A DNA stretch of 64,000 nt from Holacanthus passer (taxonomy: Eukaryota; Chordata; Actinopteri; Pomacanthidae). Both the position numbers and the translations under genes were made by a program. Position 1 is the first letter of the stretch. Every line of letters begins with the position of its first letter. The notes beneath the pieces are model-generated. The model was given only the letters and a program-made list of their open reading frames with translations. It did no database searches and had not been told where the DNA came from. The stretch spans positions 1,550,001 to 1,614,000 of the forward strand of contig JAFREQ010000038.1 in the NCBI GenBank assembly GCA_025331565.1, written 5' to 3'. Positions 42,467-55,598 of the stretch are shown piece after piece.

Positions 42467-44666
42467 TGGAGTGATGAAAATACATGTGTTGCTGTTTTAC
42501 TAGAGAGTGGTGACAACTATTATCTTTCAATTGGACAATTTCAAGCTCACTAAATATCTTGGTCTTGGATAGAAAACAAATTTTACTGCTCCTTATCAAA
42601 AATGTTTTTGTTGAAGTTAAAAACTGAGTATCAGACAACATATAATTATTGGATTTTTCACTTTTAAATATTAACTGCTTTGAAAAAAATCCAATTATCT
42701 GTCAGGGTTTAGTAGAGACGTGCCATAACAGTCATACTCCTGTGGCATGGCATCTTACATTGCCAGGGAACAAAAACAACATTTGTTCACAAGGACCCAA
42801 TCCAGTTCTCTAACCAACGTCTCTTCTATCTGGTATTTCTTCAAACAGCAGCTATAGCAAGACTGTAATGTAATGGATGTAGCGATACAAATTCAGTCGG
42901 CAGTCGGCAAATTCAGCATCACGCATGACATTCAACAAACAAACACATCAGACGTGCCCACGGTTTGAAGACTGTTGCTGTAAATGGAAATGTCCTTTCT
43001 GCACCTTTTATTTCTATGCCAGTTTCACCTCTGTCTGTGACCATCCCCGATAAAAAGGATGCATGTACTGAAACATAATCAATGACTGTTTTGCAATCAA
43101 CTTTTAAGTGTTCAGATAAACTCATGGCTTAGGCCAAACCTTTTAGTTGGAAATGGCCAAGAGTGACTATTTGCCTCCTGGAAGCTTCCAGGTGAATTAA
43201 ACATGATAGAGAACTGCTGACCTCTGAATACTGTGGACGTGGGCAGGTTTATGCCACCCACCCACGTGGTAACAGGGAGGTCAACTGATGTCACAGAGGT
43301 CACAGGGTCAAACCCCAGATGGTGGCAAACAGAGTGCAGGGGTCAATAGTTGATCTATGACAGGAGCATATGAACCGGCTTTCAACAGAATAGGGAAGCT
43401 AATTAACAGTCAAACCATTTTTCATGCTGACAGTGACAGAGCTGTCATAGAGAAGCTGCTCACACATTAAGAGATTTTCATTTTTGTTTATTGCACCAAC
43501 CACAACTGAAAACGAGCCCAGCAACCACAACAGTGAGCCGAGCTACCACATCAGCCAGTTATGTTCTCCATCACACCATCTGCTGTGGTCCTCCCACACA
43601 AATCTCTCATAACACTTGATCTGGACAGTAGCCTGCCAATGCCCAGGAGGGCAAAGCAGATGGTGTGGTTACAGGCAAACCATTTAGCCTTTGAATAGCA
43701 GGCAAACTTCAAATCGAATGGGCACTGAATGAAGTCAAATAGTCCACTTTCTGTTGCTTCGAGGGCATTAGGCTGCCTTGTTTGCTCACCTGGACTAAAG
43801 GCAGGATTTGCTTAGTCAAAGCAAAGGTTGAGGGAAAAAAAAACTTTCTGATCCTGCTTAGTTTAAAAACAAAATATAAGCAACTTAAAATGCTGGCAAC
43901 AGAAGCGTGTAAGACTCTTTTTCACTTCCCCAGCACACACACAGGGGGAAATGAATTCAAGGGAAAACTGATTTGATTTGTGCATGAATGAGGCTTTAAA
44001 AAGAAAGTGTTCCTTTAAGGCAGCCAAGTGGTTTGCAACAGAACAAATTGCCTCATGTGAACACTTCTCTGATGCATGAAGAAAAACAGCCAGCCAAGAT
44101 CTCCATTTAAATCCTGGCAGCTAACATTATCCATAACACGTTGTAGCATTAAAAGCACGGCTGGATACATTTAATGTGTCCTCTTGATCATTCGGCGCAT
44201 GGATGACTTGCTACACAAGCAATTTGGGTCAGTATACAAAGGCTCCATTTGTTTTTAATTGACTTATACCTGCTGCTGTGGCACCAAGACTATTGATAGT
44301 TTAGTGCGTGACAAAACAACTCAATAAGTTTAATTGTGTTAAGTAGATCAAATAAGCGACTAGTTAAATACCGAATTTTAGTGATCATGCTATATCGTTA
44401 GAAAATGTCTTACGTTTGGTTAGTCTTCTTGTGTTTGTTTGTTAAAAAGCGACGAAGCACTAAAATGGCACAATTTTGAACAGAGTTTGGTTACAAGCGA
44501 AGGAAACCTATCGTTGCCACAGAAAACACAAGAGAGAAAGTTTGAGACAAGAGTTTCTGCTTGTCGCAATATAAAGAGATAAAATAACACAGTCGGGTTG
44601 GTTTTATGGTTGTTTTCCACTCTGTGTTTTACATTTTAAAGAAGATAGAAACCTTAAAAACGGTAC

Positions 44667-44950
44667 CTTCAAAGCAGCTTATCCAAGGAGGTTTTGGAGA
44701 AAAGCGACCCGACACGACGCCAAGTTTCCTCTTTCCTCAGCAAAAACAAACCTCAGGAAGCGCCGTGACATTTAGCAGTCGGGAGGAAGTGTTTAAAGTA
44801 AAGCACAAACTGGCTGTGAGAGCTGGATACTGGTCGCTCGGTGTTGACTAAGTGAAAGCAGGTTTGTCTCGCTCGCAGCGGGCGGCTCTTTGTTCCTGCT
44901 GCCTGCAGCCTGGTCGGGGATATTATCACCGTTCATGTGTCCCTGACAGC
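44667..44950 (-). other. Candidate first (non-coding) exon of spsb4
   Basis: Within the CpG-rich block, the minus strand downstream of the CCAAT box runs to a possible donor, GAAG then GTACCG, at 44667/44666. With the expected human-like gene structure (a non-coding first exon far upstream) this is a reasonable first exon. The donor is not a strong match, and the transcription start is unknown. Confidence 0.3.
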
Positions 44951-45210
44951 CGCTGATTGGCTGCGGGCTCGGGATCAAGAAAAGGTGACCGCCGTCAAGT
45001 TAGCAACAACAATAAGACAGCTTCCGGTCACAGCGTCCAGGATAAGACAATTTGCCTAAAAATTGTGAGTGTTTTTAGATCTAATAAGCAGCTATTATGT
45101 CGCGTTACAATTTATTTAGCGACATCATCGCGGGTTTTCTGTCGCTGAGAGTTATTTTTCCTCAACGCGGTGAATTCCGTGCTTTTATTTTGTACCCAAC
45201 TTCCGGTTAA
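44690..45210. promoter_or_regulatory. CpG-rich block, candidate spsb4 promoter
   Basis: About 30 CpG dinucleotides in roughly 520 bp, in a window where CpG is otherwise scarce. It includes an inverted CCAAT box at 44956-44960 (AGCCAATCAGC on the minus strand, an NF-Y type site) and no TATA box. It lies upstream of spsb4 on its strand and well downstream of slc25a36. A plus-strand transcript is also possible: AATT followed by GTGAGTG near 45061-45070 is a good plus-strand donor. Confidence 0.5.
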
Positions 45211-46343
45211 ATTCTAGCTTTTCAGGAACTTGACGCAGGGTGGGGACCACTTCATGCCTTACATAGTTTTATCCTGAGCATAATCACGATGTGTTTGCAG
45301 CTTTTCTAATTTACTTTAACCTGAAACATTTGGATAACCAGTGCATTACTTTTCATTTATACACGCACAGATTCTATTTTTCATGTTATATATTATATCA
45401 ATAAACATCTATATAACTAAAGGCATATCTTGGAGTTTTGTGTAATCTTTAGCCTACATGAAGCCTACTTTTACTTTCCCATGTTAATTAATATGCATGC
45501 TTTATTTTGATCTTGACTTTAAAATATGATTCATGTTCAATGGAAGAGTAGCTCTAAGCAGGCTTTAAGAGGGAGCAGCTGGATTTATGGATCAAACCTA
45601 AACTAATGGGTTAGCAAGCTTATTTCTCACATCTAGTGCCACTTACCTCAAAAACATCTACACCATGACTCTGATGACTATGAGATTAATACCAGGGTTT
45701 GTTTGCGCTCCAATGTGGTTCGCACTCAGAGATCTCACTGTAATGATTGTGACCTTACCCACAGTACAATGTAAACAGTTGTGCAACTGTATACCAAGTC
45801 TAATCTAACACAATGGTGATCTGTGATCTGATGACATATCATATATCATATTTTAAGATTTCCCTTGCCTTTGTCCGAGTCCGATTACGAAATGCATCTA
45901 TTTGCATCTCACCTATAACAGTATCAACAGCAGATTTAAACATGAGCAAGCAGGCTAAGTCAATAATAAAGGCCTGGATGAAATTAGGCTCATTGTGAAA
46001 ACTAGACCATGGGCTCCCTGAGCAGCTGGCCTCAAATCAATTCCAAAGAGAACCGGAGGATTGAAGTTGATGGGTTGAACGCGGCAGACACCCGCTTGCC
46101 TGTCAGTGTAAAACACAGCTGATTTTCTTCGATCCTCTGCAGTGAGTTATTAAGGGAATAGTTTGATAAATATGCTTGTTCAATTTGTTGTGCAAAGTTA
46201 AATGAGTAGCTCTATGCCACTCTCATGTTTGGACATCATAACTGAAGCCGAAGCCAGGATATGGTTATCTTAGCTTGGCATAAGGACTGGAATCAGGTGG
46301 AAACAGCTCGCCTGGCTCTGTCCAAAGGTGCTTATGGATTTTT

Positions 46344-46344
<1 letters not shown>

Positions 46345-46411
<67 letters not shown>

Positions 46412-46455
46412 CCTATCTATCTATCTATCTATCCATCTATCTATCTATCTATCTA
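46345..46455. repeat. (CTAT)n tetranucleotide microsatellite
   Basis: About 28 tetranucleotide units with two single-base interruptions (ACCTAT and ATCCATCT). Confidence 0.97.
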
Positions 46456-47240
46456 CGTATTGTTACATCCAACTAGCTGTCACTACAGACAGTGAAATGT
46501 CTGTTACTTATAAAGACAGAAAGTTGTTGTCGGTGAAACAGAGACAGTTTCAACTGAACATGACTCATGCTCCCATGCTTTGTATGTGTATGTGTGTCTG
46601 TGTGTGTGCGTGCGCATGTGCATGCAGTGGATTTGGTGTTGTGTAAGAGCAAGCTTTGTGCACATCTATTGTTTGTGAATGAGGCTGTGGGACTGCGAGT
46701 TAGGATGCATGTGTCTGCTTTTCAGCGCTGACTTCAGAGAAAGCTGCCATGGCTGTTCTCACCAGCTCGCACTGAATCCTCCCCAAGTTCCCCGACAGAC
46801 ACTTTTCATCAACTGTTTTCATTCTCTGCCTTTCATTACATTGTCTGCCTCACGTCCCACTGCATCTACCCGTCTTCCCCCCCTTCTCTTTCTCCCTCCA
46901 TTTCCAGTCCTCACGTGTCACCTCCTCATCCTGTGGGTCTCTCTCTCCCCGGACTGATTGTGGAGCTGGTCATAATTGGACGGTGCACTGACAGTCAAAC
47001 AATGTCACTGAATCACCATGAGCATGTTTGCTTGTTAGAAAATATAGGGGAGTACTTTGTCTCAACTTGGCTGAACTTCCATTCACTTTGCCTCCCATAT
47101 GTAGGCGATTTGTGAATGTGTGTGTGCCACAGAGAAGATGTCCCTGAATTCACCCTGCCCCTGTGCTTCTCACTGCCGACCACAGCGGGGGGAGGGTTCA
47201 AACAAAGACAAAGTTAAGTGTGTTCATGTGTTTTGTGTTT

Positions 47241-47700
47241 TGAAATATCACAACAACTATTTGGATGCAAATTCTGTAAAGACATTCATAGTGCACAGAG
47301 GATGAATCCTCAACTTTGGTGATCCCCTGACTTTTCCTCCACAAGCAGGTCAAGGATTTCACTTATTCATTGATGTATTATCTAAAAGACGGACTGACAC
47401 AAGTGGCAAACATTCATGGTTCCCAGAGCGCCACCGTAAGGTTCATATTTGTTTTAGTGAAATGTCTCAACAACTCTTAAAAGGACTGTCATGAAATTTG
47501 GTACAAACATTCACGTTCCACTCAGAATGAAGTGTAATAACTTTTGTGATCCCGTAAAATTTTCATCTAGCACCATCATCACTTTGTTTAATAGGTACCT
47601 ATATGGACACTAAACTGCGATGCTTAATATTAGTATGCTAGCGTTGTCATCGTTAGAATGTAGATGTTAACAAGTTCAAACCACTGCTGTGCCTATGATG
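47241..47700 (+). repeat. Percomorph interspersed repeat with internal duplication
   Basis: Two related units are visible. Unit A, from 47241, has CAACAACTATTTGGATG and later CTTTGGTGATCCCCTGACTT. Unit B, from 47459, has CAACAACTCTTAAAAGG, CATGAAATTTGGTACAAACA and CTTTTGTGATCCC. I know this family as abundant in percomorph introns. It has no coding capacity. A related, shorter piece may be at 60408-60545. Confidence 0.6.
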
Positions 47701-48459
47701 GGCAGGACTGAAAGAACAGGAAAAACCCCCATTATTCCGACTTGTGAGTGTTTATGGTTAGCCAGATGTATAGATATTACCAGATATATAACATTAGCTA
47801 TTTTGTTGTGTTATGTATTTGTGACAGTTCATTAACAAGAGAAGAAGATACAATCAAGTAGGTGTCACCATTTTAAATCAGCTAAAGTGACTGTCACAAA
47901 ATATTATTGGAATTTAATTAACTGCCAGTATCAAAGCTGTCAGAAATCCCTGATATCTCCAAGTCAGAATTACAACTACAGCTTGGACTGTATGTCTGTA
48001 CTGCTCATCTGCTCCAACGCAGCATAAGTAGGCTACACAGAGCCCTACAGAGCCTCGAGCAAGGCCGGAGACTCTTAATAGTCAATTAGAATAAGAGTAG
48101 ATTGGGTTTCTGTCCTAATTCACCCAACAGGATAATGAGCAAACACAACTGAGGTACGCATTTAGGTGACTTTACAATAGACTACAGAAGACTTTAAATG
48201 AGAGGTCAGTGCTTGTAGAAGGATCATAACTAGAAATAGGGGGGGCAGATTGAATGCATTTTCCTTTTAATCCATGCACGCAATATGGTGTGCTTGATGG
48301 CTTGTGCATGTCTTCCATATGCTGTAGTTGCTGCTCTCCACTTCGACAGCGTGGGCCGTGGCAGATATCTGAAGCAAGAAGAGTGAGGATTGTTTGTCTG
48401 GAGTCTAGCTACTCACAAATCCGAGCTATCGAGCATTTCACCCTCGGCTGTAGCTGCAG

Positions 48460-48480
48460 CAGACAGACAGACAGACAGAC
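48460..48480. repeat. (CAGA)5 tract
   Basis: Five CAGA units in tandem. Confidence 0.95.
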
Positions 48481-51400
48481 TGCCGTGCGCTGCAAGATCA
48501 TGTGTTCAGCCAGTCAGTGACTCACCTGAAGGAAACCGTCTCTAGACACCAGTGAGAGCCTCCAATTACTGGTCAGGGTTAGAATGAGGCGGTGAGGGAG
48601 ACAATGTGGACATGCAGACTCTCCAAGGATGTGGACAGAGATTTCATATAGAAAAAGGATGAACTGTTAAGATTATGGTTTTAATTGTAGCCTATATAGA
48701 CCCATAACTGAAAGATTCCATTGTAAGAGGTAAGTGATACATATAGACAAAGAAACATTTCCTAATTATACATAAAAGCCTTGGTATTAATCATGAACTG
48801 GGCTTAAAGGGACACATAAAAATCAGTTCACTCATCACAGTGTGTACCACTGTTAAAGCGACTATGTAACTTTTAAAAGAAGAAACAATATCAATAAATT
48901 ATTATAAATTGATAAGCAATAAATCACACCCTTACTCAATACAGTACAATCGGGGCTGTTGTTGCTGCAGCCTTACTTGTTCTAGTATGACACTTCTTGA
49001 GATCTTATAGTGACTAATGTTGGCTTAAATGAGCAAGCTTTGGATGTTGGTGGTTATTAATGAGTCAGTTCATTGACTTTGTGACTCTTCTCCACTTGTA
49101 TTGCTGATATAATTCTTTTGGCATTTAGAATGATCCCTTTATAGTCACTCGTGACTGCATTGGCCAGTGCTTCTACCTAAGGTCAGAAAGCCTTGCATCA
49201 AATCACAGCAAAGCGGTGGTGCCTCTGGCTTTCGTAATGTGACGTACTTCATAGTGAAACTGAATATGTAGGTGGGGAACCGAATCAAAGATTTGATTGG
49301 ACTGCATGGTTTAGCAGATACAGAGCTGTGGAGAACTGTTGGCTACCACCCACACCTCCCTCAGATGTGCTGTCGTGCAAGGGAGAAATTAACAGAGAGA
49401 GCACAACCATGATCTTTAGGAAATGCAAACAGTCGTGTAAAAAGTTTTTGCTGACTAAAAGCCAAACATTTATCTGCCCATGATATCATGACATGTTAGC
49501 TCAAGTGTGGTTTTATTTGATGGGAGAAGCTAGCTCCAAATCACATTTTATTGAACACATTTATGTAGCCTATATAAACCAGAGTTGAAGATGAGGATTA
49601 AAACAAGATAAAATATATTTTCTATTTCACTGTGTCTTTAAAGTATAAAAAAATATCCCTGATGATGTCACCTAAAATTTGGCTTGAGACTTGAAGTTTA
49701 TAACAAAAAGCTTGTGTTACAAACTTGGCTGTGAACTTTGAAAGACCAGGCTGGGAGGTTCTAAGAGACGATACTACTAAATTGTATAAAGGGAAATGTA
49801 GCCTCCAGTGTTTAGAGCTTGACCCAGATAGGGACTAAAAGTTAGGATACCTGAGCTTCTGTTGCTTCAGTTTTGACCTTTCTTTTTTCATCTATCTCTT
49901 GTAAGTCTTCATGAAAGTGCAGTGCTAAATAGTTGGAGTGCCCCTTTAAGGGTATGTTCATGCCACCTCCCTCTGCAGGACCCCAGAAATGAAAAATCAC
50001 TTCAGTGGAAGTGGAAATTGGAAAGTGTGAGCCAAAGCAATAGGCTGCACAAAAGAGGCCAAAGCAAGAAGATGAAAAGCTTGATATGTAAAGACTTTAA
50101 TCTTTACACATAACCCCAATACAGATTAGAGCCCAGATTCCCTTTTTTCAGGATTAAGCCAGACAACAGAAAACAGAGCAACACGGAGCCAAAAGCCTGT
50201 CAGGGACGGTGAAAATGGAAAACAGCATTTTTCTGTCTCTTTCTCTGCCCTCCTTTCCCTTCCACTCCAGTTCAGAGGTAAACAAGGTGCCAGTCACAAC
50301 ACTCTACTGGCCCCATCAGGTCTTTTGCTGTCGTCTCACAGTGTGTCCCCAATGCTCAATTTAAAATTGAGGCACAACCTACACCCCAAGGCACTTTGTA
50401 TTATTCCAAGATCACTGGCGTTGCTGGCAGATTGTGAAGCATGTTTTGGGAACACACTCCTCCCTTTCAGTCTGTCACAAAATAACTACGTGCGGTGTCT
50501 GACTCAGGCTGGTCCTGCTGGAGCTAATGTGATGATGTGATGCTGTTGTTGAGGCCAGTGAATGAGCTGTGAATTAGGTAAGTGTGTTTTTCAGCCGAGG
50601 TTATGCCATCACTCATCTGGCATCTTTTTGTCATTCATTCATTCTTTTTCAAACTGTTTATGCATTAGTTGGCAAAATGTATATGTGGCTGTCTGCCTCA
50701 CCTCATGTCACAACCGAGTCCGTGGTGCAGAATACAGTTAAACATTTGGTGGTGTGTCTTTTCTTCACTCTCACATGTTTTGGATTGAGGAATGAGGCAG
50801 CAGCAGGCTGTCATCTTTCAGTATCTGCTCCACTGAGCTGATGGTGTACTGGAAGAAGTAATGAGCAGGAGCTAAGTAGGTCAACATCACCACCTGGTGG
50901 CTGGAAATATACTTACATCTAGCTGCTGTACAACAAATGTATTGTTCAATTGTGCTTTTTCTCTAGTACTTAAGCAAATTTTCGATAGAATTTTCATAAC
51001 ATTAAGTGCAATCACCTCATCAGTCTACACTGTCCGACGCAACACTTCATTTGTCCCGCAAAACATTTGAATGAATGTGTAAAAAGTAAATAACTTCATT
51101 CACCAGAATGACATAAACCTTTATCATTGCTTACGTCAAATGTGTAAAGAACTGTGTCTGTATAACAGAGGACTAAAATATTGTGCTTCTTTATGTCATT
51201 TTGAGACTTACAGACAGTGTCCCAATTATGAAGCCAAATGTCCTCCTCCGCTGACTGAATGAACTCATGTCACCTATCTGGTTTGCCCCCTATCCATGGT
51301 GCCTTATATAACAGTAATGTCAAACTGAAAACACAAAAATTAAAGTTGGCTAAAATAAAATGTCTCAATAGAAGAAATGCATGTACATTTGGAACTATTT

Positions 51401-52795
51401 AGTAATGGAAAAGTAAATCGGTTTCCAGACCTCACTGTGCATTTGAATTTATCCAACATTTGCAAAATGTAAAAGTCTTTTGTCACGGTGCGACCCTCCG
51501 TTCATCTCTCTCTGTAGTGATGTTCCCACAGCCAGCTTGTGGTTTGTCCTCTCTCTGTTCCTCTGCATCCCCTCCTGCCTCTGACCAAACACATCACAAA
51601 CACTATATTGTATACTTTTACATCTTCCCCTCTGTGTGAACAGGCCGCTGTCCTTTGATGTTGCCCTGCTCCACACTAAGTATATAAAAGGCCTTGTGGT
51701 GCAAATGTGTGTAAGAAATCATGAACTGTGCGCTTGCCTCTGTAAATTACATTTGACAGCATGTGATAAGTTGCAAGTTGCTACTACTTTAGTTTATTGA
51801 ATTGAATCGAAAGTGGCTTTAATCAATATTATGTAACAATGGATCACGTGACTACTTTTGTGTGTGAAAGCTCAATCAGTGAGAATCACAGAGAATTATC
51901 ACTCACCTGTGGAGTTCCCAGAGGCTCTGCCTTCTGTTTCATAGCAACTTTCAGCTTCCTGTTTTGGTTGTACATACCATAAGGTTACTGTTTTGATTTA
52001 TTTTCACAGCATGTTTTTTGGCCTCGGAAGCAAAAAAAAAAAAGCTGAAAAACAATTGTAAACTACCCACTCAGCACCAAACAGCAGACAAAGTAAGCCT
52101 TTAGCGCATTAACATAGGGGAGTATGAAGTGCAAAAGAGCCAGATATTTCTGTCTTTTCAGGTGTTTTATATTCAACAGAGCTAAATGGGAGGTAAATAT
52201 TGGACTAATATTCGCCATCTGACAGGAAACACAACAATTATGTTGCCTGTACGTGTAAATGAGCAACTGTTGGCTGAGATCTTAAAACATGACAATAGTG
52301 CTATTGGCTGTAATTTGAGTTAGAGTTTAATACAGGTTCTGGGAAAAACTGTATATCAAACAATAACAGACTTAAGCTCTAAGTAGGATTTTCTGACACT
52401 CAAATACACTTGCACTCTTTCCTTTTTATTGGCTTTTTGTTTTACAAAAACAGGTATGGGAGAATGCATAGACCGAGCCACGCTCACAGCGGGCTCATCA
52501 GTGACAACATGGAAAAAAGAAAGGGCGTCAGGAGAAGGCAACAATTTATTTAAAAAGATAAAAACAACACTGTTTGCAGCTATTCTTCTGAATGCACACA
52601 TACTCCTATGGTCTCTTACACACAGGACACAACTGAATGACATGCGATTGTCATTTAAGCAAGCACACGCAAAACACATACACACACTTACTGGCACACA
52701 ATGCAAACATCTGGGTGCAAAAGAATAACCATGGGATGCAGGGAATAATGCATCATATGATACAAGTGAAAGAGATGCATATAACCATACAGCTG

Positions 52796-52865
52796 AAGGG
52801 TCATTTCACCCAAATAAAAAAAAAAATAGAATTCTTTTGTGAATTTGGGTGAACGAACCCTTTAA
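52796..52865. mobile_element. Short MITE remnant
   Basis: AAGGGTCATTTCACCCAAA at the left and TTTGGGTGAACGAACCCTTT at the right are imperfect reverse complements around an A-rich centre, about 70 bp in all. This looks like the fused ends of a larger 'AAAGGG-TTCACCC' type fish element with the interior lost. Confidence 0.5.
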
Positions 52866-54781
52866 GCACATAAGTACAATCAACTCACACTACATGCATA
52901 GACTGTTTGTCCGTCCTGTTTGAAAACCCAGGTCAATGTAGCCAGCACCGTGACACACAAACGTTCAAGCACTACTAGCAGCAACAGAGGTCATGGATTC
53001 ATGTCTAACTACATCAGTAGTGTGTGTTGATGGTTCTGTGTGCGCGCATGAATACATCTCTGAGAATTTCTGCACAATGAGGCTAATCTAATGCATCCTT
53101 CACGTGTGCTGTAAAACTGAAAAGTGTTCACATTGAGGATCATGTCAATAATTCCAGTGGAGAAAAGCCTCTGAGGCTGTTTGGGGGCCACACACTGAAG
53201 CTGTTTCTGCAATCTTGAGTACAATGGCGCTGAAAGGGTGAGCATAATAGGCCTAATACTGCCCTTCCCTTCCACAGGAGCCGGGTGTGCTTACTGCTGC
53301 ACACCAGCACTGTGGCCTATTAAGCACTGAAGTGTTTGAATGAGTTATCACTGTGAGTTCAAATACACTGTCAGAGAGAACGACAACAACTCATGCTGTT
53401 AAAGTGAGAGATCGTTTAGCATTGTTGTTAGCACTGTGGGCCAAGCCATACCCTTTTAAGTTTGCAGTTTGTGGTGAAAATGCACACTGTTATCAACAGG
53501 CTAGCTTCTTGTGTCATGTGACAGAAGGAAAGTTGCCTCTGTGGTTACTAAGATAAATGAGGTGACAGCAAAACACCGCTTTTGTCTTTTGTATTGTTTG
53601 AAACATGACACAAAAATGCAGAAAAATAAAATCCCAAAACAAATGTATCCAAAGCAGGGAACAAGTACTTTTCCATTCCAAGACAAGGACATCCAAGAGC
53701 ACATAAAATAGTGACAAACAAAAAAAGTTCCATTTTTTTAACTGGTTGAAATGCAGTTAATTTGTTTCCTTGAACAACAAGAGAAGTGAATCAAGACAAT
53801 AATTACTGGGGTTTTTTGTTGTGATACTGGTCTGTGTTTAATTAATGTGCGCTTAGGCAAAGTATATTCCTGGCCGCTTCCTCCACACACTGGATAAACT
53901 GTACAAGTTTCCAGAGTAAACTCGAGAGGATTGTCCTCGCCTGTAAAACTAGCCTGGAATCTCCAACCGAGGAAAAGACAAAACGAGATGAGGATTCTAG
54001 AGAGAGACATTGAAAAGTGCTATAAGAACAACACCGTTGTTTGAGAACAGGTAACAACTAACAGGCGCCTCCCTCTCCTCTAAAGAAAATGCACTACAAG
54101 TTTGCAGTTTGCCATTACTGGGCAGACAAATGCAACACAATCACGTTATGTAGGTATTTTATATATCTATCAATATTACATTTTGTTAAAATTTGTTAAT
54201 GATATCTATTTTAAATTCACAACATGGGTCAGTGTTTTACTTCCTTGTCTTCAGTGAAGTTATTCTTCCTGTTTATTTACATTCCAGTAGTTCGAACCGT
54301 GGATTCAATTCTGGTTTAGTTTGGGGACTTTTTACCCTCCATCTGACCTTAGTGATTACTCTTCTTTCACATATGGTTAACACAAACATGTACAGGTCCA
54401 GAGGTCGATGTCATTATGTAGACTTCACTTGGAATAAGATAGTGGATATCAATCATGTAAGGATTTACTGTAAAGACCTATTAATGCATGTTAATTCCTG
54501 CATTATGTGGACGTCACAACCAGTATTAAGATGCTTAAAACCTTTAGGTGAGTTTGTCTATGTTCACGATATGTAAGAGATTCACTAAGGGCACCTGAAA
54601 TCACACAGTACCAGTGTATGACGCTACATTTCTACACCCTATATTTGTGACAGGTCAACCATAGCTCCGCCTCCTCCTGTAGCCATTGTGCATCTTAAGT
54701 CTAAATCACATTTACACACAAGGCACATCTCCCATTCACCTCCCTCCCGTTTATCCTGCCTCAACCGGCCTCGAGCACTGA

Positions 54782-54787
54782 TTTATT
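54782..54787 (-). terminator. Candidate polyadenylation signal of slc25a36
   Basis: The minus strand reads AATAAA about 618 bases after the stop codon. A TG-rich stretch (TGCCTTGTGTGTAAATGTG on the minus strand, about 54711-54729) lies some 50 bases further on, where a downstream GU-rich element is expected. Confidence 0.5.
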
Positions 54788-55404
54788 CTGGCCAACTTGA
54801 GAATCCTCGTCAAATACTTCCGCTCACCACTGACTCTGCCATCTTTGTATTCTGGTCCTCTAGTGGCACTCTGAGGGATGCACGGAATACTTCATGATAC
54901 TAATATAATATTTTTAAAACTGGTCATCAGCATGACAGCAAGGCCGACTGCTGGAGGGGGTCTTACATCCACTAGGTAGTAAGGATTGGAATTACTGTAT
55001 TTCTCTTTCATTATTAGTATTGTTAGAGGCAGAATATACTGTAACTCAGGTTTTTTCTTCAGCACTCTGAACTTCCAGAGGCAACATATATAACCGAAGG
55101 GAGAAAGGGATGGAATTAAAAAGGAAAATAGGGCAACCATTTCTTTGCCACTGCTAAACCCACATCCCCAAACCAATGTGAGGAACTCTTCCTCTCTGTG
55201 CCAGACCCTTTGGTTATAAAACAAAACTGCCAACTTATTTTTAACAACCACTCATGTCACTGAGACAAAGGTCATCATGCTGTCTCTGTCCTCTTCTGGT
55301 GAGCAGGTTGTTGTGCTAGCTGGTGTGCCATTGCTCTCATTCTTTTTTCTCCGTCTCCGAACAGGGGCAGGGTTACACATACAGTCTAATTGGGGGGGAA
55401 GACT
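54788..55404 (-). other. Probable 3' UTR of slc25a36
   Basis: From the stop codon to the first good polyadenylation hexamer. No coding potential of its own was recognised. Confidence 0.5.
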
Positions 55405-55598
55405 TTAACCATTCAGGAGGTAGACCACCAGCTCATAGGTGCACATCATGATGGCGGTGTTGGGGATCTGTCGTACCAGGTGGGTGGTGAGGCCACGGTA
55501 CAGGGCGCGGTAGCCCTCCTCTTTGGGCACTGTTCTTAGAGTCTGGAAGAAGGACTTATACTTGGTGCCCTCCTCACGTAGCCTGGTGCGGATCACTT
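55405..55598 (-). CDS. slc25a36: slc25a36 last coding exon
   Basis: 194 bases. Acceptor TTTGCAG ends at 55599; the first two bases complete the Glu of the PHEVIRTRL signature. It encodes the end of carrier repeat 3 and stops with TAA at 55407-55405. Confidence 0.97.

Larger units (their letters stand above)
17176..44664 (-). other. Presumed long first intron of spsb4; no other gene recognised
   Basis: No exon of a known protein was found on either strand across about 27 kb. Contents: CA/TG microsatellites (19735-19792, 21666-21714, 33961-34019, 40484-40516), interspersed repeat pieces (27045-27615, 28403-28490, 28830-28910, 34423-34468), an inverted repeat (42344-42466), one candidate leader exon (24242-24510), and AT-rich blocks with homeodomain-like cores that could be enhancers (31.9, 33.3, 35.4 and 40.2 kb). 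Calling it an intron depends on the promoter assignment at about 44.9 kb. Confidence 0.5.
45211..54781. other. Intergenic region between slc25a36 and spsb4
   Basis: No exon of a recognisable protein on either strand. It contains a TATC microsatellite (46345-46455), an interspersed repeat with internal duplication (47241-47700), a CAGA tract (48460-48480) and a short MITE remnant (52796-52865). The longest frame (54193-54576, plus strand, 127 residues) has no family resemblance and AT-rich codons; I treat it as chance. Confidence 0.6.

Noticed and set aside
54193..54576. 127-residue plus-strand open frame
   Set aside because: No recognisable family and no supporting splice or promoter structure.
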